A stretch of 64,000 nucleotides of DNA from Mycobacterium sp. DL99 (GTDB lineage: Bacteria; Actinomycetota; Actinomycetes; Mycobacteriales; Mycobacteriaceae), in assembly GCF_004762045.1 (NCBI RefSeq), contig NZ_SJOM01000007.1:3297906-3361905 (forward strand), read 5' to 3'. The position numbers were made by a program, and so were the translations under genes. Each line of letters opens with the position of its first letter. Position 1 is the stretch's first letter. Below, in pieces: positions 50,151 to 58,475 of this stretch. Below the pieces are notes generated by a model, which was not told the DNA's origin, searched no databases, and was given only the letters and a program-made list of their open reading frames with translations.

Positions 50151-51230
50151 ATGTCCCAGGACTCGCCGCTGAGCGTGGCGGCGGCCTTGACCGTGGCGCC
50201 CTTGGACCGGGGCTCCGTGGTCGCCGGTCATCGCGGCCTTACCCGTGAAGTCGCCTGGGTGGACATCATCCACGCGCCTGCGGAGTCCTTCATCCGCCCC
50301 GGCGACCTCGTGCTGTGCACCGGTGCCGATATCCGGCAGCCGGGCAACCGGGAGTTCCTCGCTTATCTCGTGTCCTCCCATGCGGCGGGGCTCATCTTGA
50401 GCCCTCCCCCCGAGATCACTGTCCGCGAACTCCTCAACTCGCTGGTTCCGCTCGCCGATCGTCATGAGTTCCCGGTGGTACTTCTGCCATGGGAGATCGC
50501 CTTCGCCGATGTGCAGAAACGCCTGCTCCCACTGTTGAGTCCCGCAATTCCCGGCTCACAGGTGGAAATGGCCATCGGACGGCGCCAACATGAAGACGCC
50601 GGCTGGAACGACCTTGCCGCGGCGTTCGGCGAAGCCCTCGACGAGTTGGCGCTCTCAGCCGGTGTCTCCGTGCATTCTTCGGTCACCGATGACCTCGTGA
50701 TGTGTCACTTCTCCTCGGCCCCGTCGGCGTCCACCGTTTCCGTGTTGGTCGCGTCCGCGCAGCGGCTGAGTGCGCTTCCCGAGAATCTCGTGAGTTGGGC
50801 GTTGCTTCCTCCTGTCGACGGACAGTCCGTCCCGGTGACGGCATCGGTACCGCCGGCCCTGCCCGGCCGGCCGGCCGGCTCACGTCAATTCGCTGAGGTG
50901 CTGCGCCAGGATCCGCAGTCCATGGCGACCATCCTTGAGACCTTGCAGCCGCTCATCGACTACGACAAGACACGCCGAGGGCAACTCGTCCATACGTTGG
51001 AGATCCTCCTCAACGAGGCCACCAATATCAGCGCCGCCGCGCGAGCGCTCTACCTCAATCGGCACTCCCTGATCTACCGGATCAAGCTCATCGAGGAACT
51101 CACGGGCCTGTCGCTCAAGGACCCCGCCGACCGCTTCCAGTTGGAGGTCAGCGTTCGCGTCCACCAGATCAATGAGGCACGCACCGACGGTCAACGTCCC
51201 GGGCCTGTGACAACTGCTTGCTTTCCCTGA
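50151..51230 (+). CDS. PucR family transcriptional regulator
   Basis: A 359-residue regulator with the PucR N-terminal domain (about residues 8-130: VAWVDIIHAPAESFIRPGDL, VLCTGADIR). A variable middle follows, then the C-terminal HTH_30 (about 285-345: LVHTLEILLNEATNISAAAR then ALYLNRHSLIYRIKLIEEL). PucR proteins activate adjacent catabolic operons in response to purine, amine or amino-acid derived effectors. It sits after the permease and probably controls both the permease and the dehydratase through the inverted repeats at 48364-48436. Confidence 0.9.
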   Translation: MSQDSPLSVAAALTVAPLDRGSVVAGHRGLTREVAWVDIIHAPAESFIRPGDLVLCTGADIRQPGNREFLAYLVSSHAAGLILSPPPEITVRELLNSLVPLADRHEFPVVLLPWEIAFADVQKRLLPLLSPAIPGSQVEMAIGRRQHEDAGWNDLAAAFGEALDELALSAGVSVHSSVTDDLVMCHFSSAPSASTVSVLVASAQRLSALPENLVSWALLPPVDGQSVPVTASVPPALPGRPAGSRQFAEVLRQDPQSMATILETLQPLIDYDKTRRGQLVHTLEILLNEATNISAAARALYLNRHSLIYRIKLIEELTGLSLKDPADRFQLEVSVRVHQINEARTDGQRPGPVTTACFP

Positions 51231-51320
51231 CGGTCCCGGGGCGCGCACTCCCCTCTGACGTCTCACACCGGTGATGATTCATCCTTTTGTGAATACACAT
51301 CACGATGTACAGTCAAAGGC

Positions 51321-51650
51321 GTGGAGACGCTGACTCACGTGACGGTATTGGCTCGGTTCGGACACGCCCTGTCGGATCAGACGCGGTCCAAGATCCTGCT
51401 GGCGCTCAAGGATTCCCCCGCCTACCCGGCCGATCTGGCCGAGGCGGCAGGAGTGTCCCGGCAGAGCATGTCGAATCACCTTGCCTGCCTACGGGGTTGC
51501 GGTCTGGTGGTAGCGGTGCCCGAAGGCCGGCGCACCCGCTACGAACTGGCCGATCCCAAGCTCGCCCACGCATTGAACGATCTGCTGCAGGTGGTGCTGG
51601 CCGCTGACGCCGAGCACTGTCCCAGTGCAGTCTCGGATGAGTGCTGTTGA
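51321..51650 (+). CDS. ArsR/SmtB-family metal sensor, CmtR-like
   Basis: A 109-residue winged-helix repressor. The recognition helix segment SRQSMSNHLACLRGCGLVVA carries Cys56 and Cys60, matching the CmtR metal site (CxxxC in the DNA-binding helix). Cys100 near the C-terminus corresponds to the third ligand, and Cys108-Cys109 end the protein. CmtR senses Cd(II)/Pb(II) and releases DNA. GTG 51321 is the start. The promoter region holds a TGTGAATACACATCACGATG sequence with partial dyad symmetry (TACA...TGTA at 51294-51309) as a likely operator. The next gene is the only apparent target. Confidence 0.85.
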   Translation: METLTHVTVLARFGHALSDQTRSKILLALKDSPAYPADLAEAAGVSRQSMSNHLACLRGCGLVVAVPEGRRTRYELADPKLAHALNDLLQVVLAADAEHCPSAVSDECC

Positions 51651-51707
51651 CGGCGCCCGGCCGACGATGACTGTTGCCTGAACTGCAGCGACTGACCACC
51701 TGAGGAG

Positions 51708-52340
51708 ATGACGACCATGGCCGTGACCGCGCTGATTCTCTACCTGATCTTCGCGGTGCTGGGGTTCGGCTGGCGAAGTTGGCTCCAGTACCGGCAGACC
51801 GGGTCGACGGGATTCCGCGGCATTCACGGAAATCCCGGCTCGCTCGAATGGTTGGCCGGTGTCGGATTCATCGCTGCGATCATCGTCGGCGTTGCCGCTC
51901 CGGTCGCGCAACAGCTCGGCTTCGTCACACCGATCGCCCTCCTGCATGCCCCGTGGATCCAGGGTCTGGGCACACTGCTGGCCGTTGCCGGAATCGCCTT
52001 CACCGTCTATGCCCAACTGGACATGGGCGACTCCTGGCGAATCGGTGTCGATCCCAGCGAGACAACAACATTGGTGCGCACCGGGGTTTTCGGGACCGTG
52101 CGCAATCCGATCTTCGCCGCCATGCTCGTCTTCGCCGGCGGAATCACCCTGATGACGCCCAATCCGGTCGCACTCTTGGCCTTCGTCGTGTTGTCGGCCA
52201 CGATCGAACTGCAGGTCAGGGTCGTCGAAGAGCCCTACCTGCTACGCACACACGGCCAGGCGTATCGCGACTATTGCACGACGGTCGGGCGATTTCTGCC
52301 CGGTGTCGGACGTCAGAAGAACTCCCAGTTCAGACGTTGA
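51708..52340 (+). CDS. Isoprenylcysteine carboxyl methyltransferase (ICMT)-family membrane protein
   Basis: A 210-residue membrane protein with five hydrophobic segments. The family C-terminal motif RTGVFGTVRNPIFAAMLVFA is followed by EEPYLLRTHGQAYRDYCTTV, giving the SAM-binding RxPxY/HP..E-like pattern (RNPIF and EEPYL). Such NnrU/ICMT-like proteins methylate unknown small or lipid substrates and are often next to metal-response genes. It lies 57 bases after the CmtR-like gene. Its stop overlaps the convergent tautomerase gene by 11 bases. Confidence 0.8.
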   Translation: MTTMAVTALILYLIFAVLGFGWRSWLQYRQTGSTGFRGIHGNPGSLEWLAGVGFIAAIIVGVAAPVAQQLGFVTPIALLHAPWIQGLGTLLAVAGIAFTVYAQLDMGDSWRIGVDPSETTTLVRTGVFGTVRNPIFAAMLVFAGGITLMTPNPVALLAFVVLSATIELQVRVVEEPYLLRTHGQAYRDYCTTVGRFLPGVGRQKNSQFRR

Positions 52341-52725
52341 CGTCGAAACCCAGGTCGATATCGCAGGCCGCCCGCCCACCACGAACACCCCAGTTCTCCA
52401 GTGCGCTTTCACGCAGGACGATCGTGATGTGATCAGCCGGGATGTCCAGCGTCTCCAGACGAGTGACGATCTCCCGGTAGAGATTTCGCTTGGCCTGCAC
52501 CGAGCGGCCGGCGAAGCAGTCGATGGCCACAAGCGTGTACAACTCGGGGCTGGTAAGGCCCGGCGAACACGAGAACCGATGTGGTTCATGGGATACCAGC
52601 CGGACATGCTTGTCGCCGGGAGGTATCTGGAACGCGGTCACCAGCGCATCGTGCACCGCATCGATGATCGCCACCTCTTCTGATTCGGTGTACGGGCGCC
52701 TGACCTCGATGAGTGTGCTGGGCAT
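52330..52725 (-). CDS. Tautomerase family protein
   Basis: A 131-residue protein starting Met-Pro (MPSTLIEVRRPYTESEE). Removal of the Met exposes the catalytic N-terminal Pro used by 4-oxalocrotonate tautomerase-like enzymes. AIIDAVHDALVTAFQIPPGD and LESALENWGVRGGRAACDID match the 130-residue 'tautomerase_2' subgroup. Longer starts upstream would bury the Pro, so 52725 is chosen. The substrate is unknown. Confidence 0.85.
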   Translation of the reverse strand: MPSTLIEVRRPYTESEEVAIIDAVHDALVTAFQIPPGDKHVRLVSHEPHRFSCSPGLTSPELYTLVAIDCFAGRSVQAKRNLYREIVTRLETLDIPADHITIVLRESALENWGVRGGRAACDIDLGFDVNV

Positions 52726-52822
52726 CCAGGCATCGTCACACATGTGGCGCGCGACCGTCATCCCATTTTCGCTGTGCGACCCCAGCCCGGAAACACCAGG
52801 CTGGGGCCTCGCACCGCGGTCG

Positions 52823-54307
52823 TTACGCCTGCACCTGCCCCAGGGTGACGTCCACGGTGCGCGATGCTCCGGACGGGTCCTCATAGGTCAGCGTCACGGT
52901 GTCGCCCGGTGCCTTGGAGCGCACAGCAGCGACCAGCGCATCGGGACCGTCGATCACCTTGTTGTCGAGCTTGGTGATCACCGCGCCTTTGGGCAGGCCT
53001 GCGGCTGCCGCCGGGCCACCGTTGACGACTCCGGCGACCGCTGCGCCGCTGGTGTCGGTGCCGGAGAGTTGAACACCCAGCGAGGCGTGCTGAACGGTTC
53101 CGGTCGAAACCAGCTCGTCGGCAATACGTTTGGCCTGATCCACCGGGATGGCGAAGCCCAGACCAATCGACCCGGCCTGCCCGCCGCCCTGCGAACCTTG
53201 GCCGCCACCCAACGATGCGATGGCCGAATTGACCCCGATGAGGTCACCGTTCATGTCGACCAGTGCGCCCCCGGAGTTGCCCGGATTGATCGCCGCGTCC
53301 GTCTGAATGGCACTCATCACCGACTGCTGGCCAGTCTGCCCGTCGCCGGTCGCGACCGGGCGATCCAACGCGCTGATGATGCCTGTCGTCACCGTTCCCT
53401 GAAGGCCCAGCGGTGAGCCGACCGCAACCACGTTCTGCCCCACCTTCAGATCGTTCGACGAACCGATCGTGATCGGGGTGAGCCCAGAGATGTTCTGCGC
53501 CTTCACCACCGCGATGTCGTCGGCCGGGTCGGTGCCCACAACAGAGAACGGCACGGTACGACCGTCGGACATCGTCACGGTCGCCTTCATTGCGCCGCTG
53601 GTCCGTCCGGAGCTGTTGGCCGAAGGTCCGTCCGGCGAATACTGCTCGTCACCGGGGAACTGACCGCCCGGCATCCGTCCGCCGGGGAACAGGCCGCGCG
53701 GGAATCCCGGCGCCTGGTCACCGGGTGAAGCCTCGGCGGCCATCGGCCCCTGATCGCCGGTACCTCTGGCGGCGGCGGCCACGACGTGGTTGTTGGTCAG
53801 GATCAGCCCGTCTTCGCTGAGGACGATGCCCGAGCCTTCCTCACGCCCCTGTCCAGTCTCGATCTGCAGTTTCACCACGCTGGGCAGCACCTTGGCCGAG
53901 ACCTGTTCGACCGATCCGGCCGGTGCCGAACCCTTCGGCTGCGCCGGAACGGCTCCTGTGGCAGGCGACTGTTTGCCGATGCGGTCGGCGGTCGGCGCCT
54001 GGGCAACCGGCATGGGCTTTCCGGAATGGTCCACCACCGCTACTGCTGCGACTGCTCCGGTAGCCATGGCGACTGCGGCCGTGCCAGCGACCAGCACGCC
54101 AACACGGGACTTCTTCTTCGGCTGTGAAATTTCCTGTGCGACAGGCATGTCGAACTTCTGGCTCATCTCAGGATGCAGCCCATAATGCGGGTACGGCTGC
54201 TGGTAGCCCCTCCGGCTCCACGGGCTCGGATTCCGTTGATCCGCCGCCTGGTTCGCTTCCCATTCCCGATTGCTATTTTGCGGCGACATCCCCGACCACT
54301 CGTTCAT
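52823..54307 (-). CDS. pepD: Membrane-anchored serine protease PepD (HtrA-like)
   Basis: A 494-residue HtrA-type protease. A Pro/Tyr/Asn-rich cytoplasmic tail (1-65) is followed by one transmembrane helix (VGVLVAGTAAVAMATGAVAA). The trypsin-like domain has His in LILTNNHVVAA, Asp in DPADDIAVVKA and Ser in INPGNSGGALVDMNG. A C-terminal PDZ domain contains PAAAAGLPKGAVITKLDNKV. A Gly/Pro-rich insertion of about 60 residues (SPGDQAPGFPRGLFPGG and onward) separates the His and Asp strands. It resembles M. tuberculosis Rv0983, which degrades or folds misfolded envelope proteins under MprAB/SigE stress control; those genes are not adjacent here. ATG 54307 follows AAGAGG. Confidence 0.92.
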   Translation of the reverse strand: MNEWSGMSPQNSNREWEANQAADQRNPSPWSRRGYQQPYPHYGLHPEMSQKFDMPVAQEISQPKKKSRVGVLVAGTAAVAMATGAVAAVAVVDHSGKPMPVAQAPTADRIGKQSPATGAVPAQPKGSAPAGSVEQVSAKVLPSVVKLQIETGQGREEGSGIVLSEDGLILTNNHVVAAAARGTGDQGPMAAEASPGDQAPGFPRGLFPGGRMPGGQFPGDEQYSPDGPSANSSGRTSGAMKATVTMSDGRTVPFSVVGTDPADDIAVVKAQNISGLTPITIGSSNDLKVGQNVVAVGSPLGLQGTVTTGIISALDRPVATGDGQTGQQSVMSAIQTDAAINPGNSGGALVDMNGDLIGVNSAIASLGGGQGSQGGGQAGSIGLGFAIPVDQAKRIADELVSTGTVQHASLGVQLSGTDTSGAAVAGVVNGGPAAAAGLPKGAVITKLDNKVIDGPDALVAAVRSKAPGDTVTLTYEDPSGASRTVDVTLGQVQA

Positions 54308-54477
54308 CCACTTGCCTCTTCCCTTGCGACACCGACATTTATGCGCCGTGCCGGCGCCTACCTAGATGTTGCCGCCCCGTACTGAGGGTTTGCTGAGAGT
54401 GAGTTCGGCGCGGCCCAAGACTTTGCCTGACCGCACGTGGGCACGGTCACACGGCGTAGAGGCGACACGCGAAAGCG
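54308..54477. other. Short intergenic, nothing recognised
   Basis: Upstream region of pepD and 3' flank of the GNAT gene; no clear MprA-type direct repeat was identified. Confidence 0.3.
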
Positions 54478-55041
54478 CTACTGCGGCAGGAACGTCCCCA
54501 GCCGGACGGTCGCGAGCACCTGTTCGGCCCCGAACTGCTCAAAGGTTCCCACTCGTGTGAAGCCGAGGCGGTCGGCCAGGCGAAGCGCGGACGCATTTGC
54601 CGCCTGGGTGACGATCACGATCGGCTGGTCAACGAGTTGCTGTGCGGCGCAGCGTAGTAACGCACGCGCCGCGTCGGCCGCATAGCCCCTGCCCCACGCA
54701 TGTGCCCGAAAGACATAGCTGAGCTCCAACTCACCGCCACCGTCCTGCACATGACCGGGCAATTCCGCATCGCGTCGGCTGAGTGTCACCATGCCGAGCA
54801 TGTCGTCGGATTCCCGGTCGGCCACGATGTAGCAGCCATCGGCGGCCAACAACGTTGCCGCCCCGATTGAGGTCACCACAGCGCGGACATCCGCCTGGAC
54901 ACGGGGACCGCCGAGGAAACGGCGCACCCGCTCATCGGTCTGCGTCTCGATGAGCCCCTCTTCGTCGTCGTCGCGTCCCTTTCTGAGCCGCACCCGCTCG
55001 GCCTCGATGCGGGCAGCGGTGAGTATCTGCTGGTCGTCCAT
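54478..55041 (-). CDS. GNAT family N-acetyltransferase (RimJ/RimL-like)
   Basis: A 187-residue GNAT of the ribosomal-protein acetyltransferase-like group. RVRLRKGRDDDEEGLIETQT opens it, ELELSYVFRAHAWGRGYAAD carries the pyrophosphate loop (HAWGRGYA), and ASALRLADRLGFTRVGTFEQ is the C-terminal motif. The acceptor could be a protein N-terminus or an aminoglycoside-like molecule. Its start lies 34 bases downstream of the rpf stop on the same strand. Confidence 0.85.
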   Translation of the reverse strand: MDDQQILTAARIEAERVRLRKGRDDDEEGLIETQTDERVRRFLGGPRVQADVRAVVTSIGAATLLAADGCYIVADRESDDMLGMVTLSRRDAELPGHVQDGGGELELSYVFRAHAWGRGYAADAARALLRCAAQQLVDQPIVIVTQAANASALRLADRLGFTRVGTFEQFGAEQVLATVRLGTFLPQ

Positions 55042-55075
55042 TCGCGCTGGAACAGTTCCGGGGGCGAAGGGGCGA

Positions 55076-55486
55076 TCAGCCCAGCGGATTGAGCACCAAG
55101 GTGCACAACCGTGGCAGGTTTCTCAGTGGGATCCAGACCATCACCTGCCGGCAGGTTCCGGTGGCCTGGCCGATCGGTCCGCCGCACACCGGCCACGCTC
55201 CGAGGCCTTGAGTTTGCATCACGTTGCGGGCCACGCGAATCTGCTCCTCGCGACTCGCCGCGGCAGGCGACCCCGTTCCCCCATGGGAGGCCCACGTGGC
55301 CGGGGTGAACTGCAGCCCACCATAGAAGCCGTTACCGGTGTCAGCTGACCAGTTCCCGCCCGATTCGCATTGCGCCATCGCATCCCAGTTCGGTTCTGCG
55401 CCGGCGTGCGGGACTGTCAGGAGGGTCTGAGCCATGGCGATCGCACCGATGAACCCGAACACGGTGACGACCTTGCGCACGCGCAT
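55076..55486 (-). CDS. rpf: Resuscitation-promoting factor (short, RpfC/E-like)
   Basis: A 136-residue secreted muralytic factor. A signal peptide (VFGFIGAIAMAQTLLTVPHA) ends in AGA before EPNWDAMAQCESGGNW, whose Glu is catalytic. GNGFYGGLQFTPATWASHGG follows, and the second Cys of the disulphide is later (AWPVCGGPI). Rpf proteins cleave peptidoglycan and promote regrowth from dormancy. The compact form with only the catalytic domain and a short tail resembles RpfC/RpfE rather than the long RpfA/B. A partially AT-rich 400-base region upstream is likely regulatory. Confidence 0.93.
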   Translation of the reverse strand: MRVRKVVTVFGFIGAIAMAQTLLTVPHAGAEPNWDAMAQCESGGNWSADTGNGFYGGLQFTPATWASHGGTGSPAAASREEQIRVARNVMQTQGLGAWPVCGGPIGQATGTCRQVMVWIPLRNLPRLCTLVLNPLG

Positions 55487-55885
55487 GTCGATCCCTTCAT
55501 GGCGGCATGCACTGACCGTGCACGCCGATAATGGCGGGGCGAGAGGCCATTTTCAGCCCATCGTGATACGGAGTTTACCGATGAGGCGAAAGTAAAATAG
55601 CCGTGCTAGAGAGTCTAATTATCTTCTTTGAGTTTATTTAATAGTTATGCGGTTCTTGTGGCCAATGGGGAAGGCGATACTTCACCACTGAGGCAACGTA
55701 AGTGCAGGTCACAGGCCCAGCTTCGGGAACGGGGTCGGGCCGAAGACGCGCGGCACCGTCTCATAAATTTCCGCGCCGACTGCTGTGGTAATTGGCCACT
55801 ACCGTGAAATTAGTTTCTGGTGCGTCGGCAGTGAAAGAAATGAATTCTGGTGCAACTGTGACAGATGAGGTAGATGTGATTTCTG
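55487..55885. promoter_or_regulatory. AT-rich leader/promoter region upstream of rpf
   Basis: Within about 400 bases, the 55590-55660 part is strikingly AT-rich for this genome (TTTATTTAATAGTTATG). It lies 105 bases or more upstream of the rpf start on the minus strand, so it could hold a promoter, curved DNA or a structured leader. A TGCAC-N5-GTGCA inverted repeat is at 55509-55523. No c-di-AMP (ydaO-type) riboswitch consensus was recognised by eye. Confidence 0.35.
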
Positions 55886-57241
55886 TTACAAGACGTTGCT
55901 GACGACACTCGCCGGGCGCAGGCGGGCGATGATCCCGTCGAGGTCGATGAAGAACATGTCGGGACGGAAGACGTGACCTCCTGGCACCTCATGTGCGTCA
56001 TACGGGATACCGGCCTGGCCGAGCAGGCTACGGAACTCCCGCTGACCGGCGAGCACCTCGGTCTCGTTGGCGCTGTCGAACCAGTTGACCGGGTCTGGAC
56101 TGGTACCGGCGACAAGGAAGATTCGTTTGTTGCGGTAGCTCTCGATCCGCTCGACCGGGTTGTCGGCACTGACCCTGGCCTGGTCCCAGAATGGGGCGCC
56201 GTAAACGGTTCCGCCGGCCAGATCCAGAACCGCCGACGTGATGTTCGCCCAGTGCACCACGAGGCCGAAATCGCGGCGCAGGCTGGCCGGGCCCGAATGG
56301 GCACTGACCGAGGCGAAGTGACCGTAATACTTGGCCGCGTACTTCAGCGCGCCGAAACCGCCCATCGAGAAGCCACCGACTGCGCGGCCGTCGTACTCCG
56401 CATACGTCCGGAAATTCGCTTCGATCCACGGCAGCAGCTGGGCGATGTGGAACGTCTCCCAGTTGCGCGGTCCGACGAATGACGTGACCGGGTTGGAATA
56501 CCACCCGGCGTGCCCGCCGTCGGGCATCACCACGATGATCGGCTTGGCGGCCGTCCAGTCGCGGATACCCATGAAGTCGAACGAGCGGAAGTCGTCGTTG
56601 CCGCCGTGGAACATGTAGAGCACGGGATAGGTGCGGCCGCTCGTGTGGTAATCGTCGGGAAGCAGGACGTTGACGCCGGGGTTCCAGCCGATGGCGGCGG
56701 TCTGGAATCGGTAGTACCACAGCCGCGGATCGTTCTCATTGCGGTCCACGATCCGCAGGCCGAATCCGTCGCTGCGACCGCTGAATATGACCAGCGCCTG
56801 CCCCGGGTTGATGTGGCCGGGGTCGGGGATGCCGTTGACACCGGCGATCGGCGGATAGAACGAGGCGTCACCATAGAAGCGTGAAGCCAACGCCGACAAC
56901 GTATCTCCGGGGGCGATGATGTATCTCTTCAGTTCCGGGACGATGAGCCGCTGCCCCGGATTGAGGGCGTCGCCCTCGGCAATCCCGCTGGCGGCTGCGA
57001 TCAACCGGGACAACTCCGGATGCCCGTAGAAACGCGAGGCCACGGCCGGCAACGTGTCCCCGGGTGCCACGGTGTACCGCGCATAGTCGGGAAAGACCAG
57101 TTTCTGTCCGACGTTGACGACGTTGGGGTTGGGAATTGCGCTGGCCGCCGCGATCAGCCGGTACAGGTCCGCGTCTCCGTAGAACCGCAACGCCAATGCT
57201 GACAGAGTCTCCCCCGCCACGACCGTATGAATCCTGACCAT
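55886..57241 (-). CDS. Triple-LysM esterase (Rv1288-like)
   Basis: A 451-residue protein with three tandem LysM repeats (about residues 2-52, 55-103 and 107-154). Each shows a VAxGDTLxxxAxRFYG core, followed by an FbpA/esterase D-like alpha/beta hydrolase (from about 160). The nucleophile is Ser292 in GGFSMGGFGALKYA, and a His is present in VPGGHVF. M. tuberculosis Rv1288 has the same layout and is a cell-wall-associated esterase. No signal peptide precedes the first LysM, so the export route is unclear. LysM should bind peptidoglycan or chitin-like glycan. Confidence 0.88.
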   Translation of the reverse strand: MVRIHTVVAGETLSALALRFYGDADLYRLIAAASAIPNPNVVNVGQKLVFPDYARYTVAPGDTLPAVASRFYGHPELSRLIAAASGIAEGDALNPGQRLIVPELKRYIIAPGDTLSALASRFYGDASFYPPIAGVNGIPDPGHINPGQALVIFSGRSDGFGLRIVDRNENDPRLWYYRFQTAAIGWNPGVNVLLPDDYHTSGRTYPVLYMFHGGNDDFRSFDFMGIRDWTAAKPIIVVMPDGGHAGWYSNPVTSFVGPRNWETFHIAQLLPWIEANFRTYAEYDGRAVGGFSMGGFGALKYAAKYYGHFASVSAHSGPASLRRDFGLVVHWANITSAVLDLAGGTVYGAPFWDQARVSADNPVERIESYRNKRIFLVAGTSPDPVNWFDSANETEVLAGQREFRSLLGQAGIPYDAHEVPGGHVFRPDMFFIDLDGIIARLRPASVVSNVL

Positions 57242-57390
57242 GGGTCCCCTCCTTCAGTTGCAACGAGCTCTGGTTGACGACGAGTCCGATTGCCCTGATC
57301 TCCCACAAGTCTAGGCGCCCAGTGGCGTGAAACGGTTGACTTCAAAGGCATTACAGGTACGCGGCACCAACGCTCACGTACGCTCCCCAC
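57242..57390. other. Divergent intergenic region
   Basis: 150 bases holding the promoters of the LysM-esterase (minus) and the LLM gene (plus). CACGTACGCTCCCCACGTG gives a partial dyad at 57375-57393 next to the LLM start. Confidence 0.3.
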
Positions 57391-58407
57391 GTGTACGTCG
57401 ACGTGATGACCGTTCCGCAGCCGCTGGCAAAAATCGGCGACCTTGCCCGTCGTACCCAGTCCGCCGGATTCTCCGGGCTCCTACTCACCGAAACCGGCCG
57501 CACCGCGTACCTCAATGCGGCGGTCGCGTCTCAGTCCGCTCCCGGCCTGGAGCTCTCGACCGGTGTCGCCGTTGCGTTTCCGCGCAGTCCGTTCATCACC
57601 GCGGCGTCGGCCTGGGAACTCCAGGAGGCAACGGATGGCAGGTTTCGGCTCGGCATCGGCACCCAGGTCCGCACGCACGTGGTCCGGCGCTACGGGATGC
57701 CCTTCGAGCGACCGGGCCCACGCCTGCGCGACTACGTGCTGGCCGTGAAGGCCTGCTTCGCCGCATTCCGCACTGGCAAGCTCGATCATCACGGGGATTT
57801 CTACGACCTCGACTTCATCACCGCCCAGTGGAGCCCCGGACCGATCGACGCACCCGATCCCAAGGTCGACATCGCCGCCGTGAATCCGTGGATGCTGCGC
57901 ATGGCCGGCGAAGTTGCCGACGGCGTACACGTCCATCCGATCGGCGAGCCGGGCTACATCGCCCGCCACGTGCTGCCCAACCTGGCCGCGGGCGCTGCCA
58001 AGGCGGGCCGCTCCCCCGCCGATATCGCCAAGATCATCCCCGTGATGACGATCGTCGGCGACAGCGACGAAGAACGCGCCAACGAGCGCGAGTTCGTGCG
58101 GGCCAGCATGAGCTTCTACGGCAGCACGCCGAACTATGCCTTCATCTGGGACGAGGCGGGTTTCGACGGCACCACCGCACGCCTGCGCGAAAAGCAGAAA
58201 GCCGGTGACATCGCCGGCATGGCAGCCCAGATCACCGACGATCACATCGCCGCCTTTGCCACCGAATCGACCTGGGATGGACTCGCGGACGCGTTGACGG
58301 CCAAATACGCCGGAATCGCCACCCGCATCGTGCTCTACAACGCGCTCGGCGGGCCCGAACGATTCGAGCGGTACGGCGAGATCGCGAAGCGATTGACGGC
58401 GATATAA
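57391..58407 (+). CDS. LLM class F420-dependent oxidoreductase (TIGR03617 type)
   Basis: A 338-residue protein starting (GTG) with YVDVMTVPQPLAKIGDLARR. The pattern GFSGLLLTETGRTAYLNAAV, STGVAVAFPRSPFITAASAW and FRLGIGTQVRTHVVRRYGMP matches the TIGR03617 F420-dependent subgroup. DDHIAAFATESTWDGLADAL near the end is also typical. The function within mycobacterial F420 metabolism is unknown. Confidence 0.88.
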   Translation: MYVDVMTVPQPLAKIGDLARRTQSAGFSGLLLTETGRTAYLNAAVASQSAPGLELSTGVAVAFPRSPFITAASAWELQEATDGRFRLGIGTQVRTHVVRRYGMPFERPGPRLRDYVLAVKACFAAFRTGKLDHHGDFYDLDFITAQWSPGPIDAPDPKVDIAAVNPWMLRMAGEVADGVHVHPIGEPGYIARHVLPNLAAGAAKAGRSPADIAKIIPVMTIVGDSDEERANEREFVRASMSFYGSTPNYAFIWDEAGFDGTTARLREKQKAGDIAGMAAQITDDHIAAFATESTWDGLADALTAKYAGIATRIVLYNALGGPERFERYGEIAKRLTAI

Positions 58408-58419
58408 CACCAGGACAAG

Positions 58420-58461
58420 CCAGCTTCGTAGCATTCTGCTACGCTGGTTTCAGACTGCTAC
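58420..58461. promoter_or_regulatory. Operator of the antitoxin/zeta-toxin operon
   Basis: CGTAGCA-TTC-TGCTACG (58427-58443) is a perfect 7-base inverted repeat, extended by CCAG/CTGG on the outside. A third TGCTAC half-site follows at 58456-58461, 15 bases before the antitoxin ATG. Repeated half-sites suit cooperative autorepression by the antitoxin or by the antitoxin-toxin complex. Confidence 0.65.
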
Positions 58462-58475
58462 AACGGAGGTCCATC

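Noticed and set aside
55487..55885. c-di-AMP (ydaO-type) riboswitch upstream of rpf
   Set aside because: These riboswitches do precede some actinobacterial rpf genes, but their conserved core could not be recognised here by eye.
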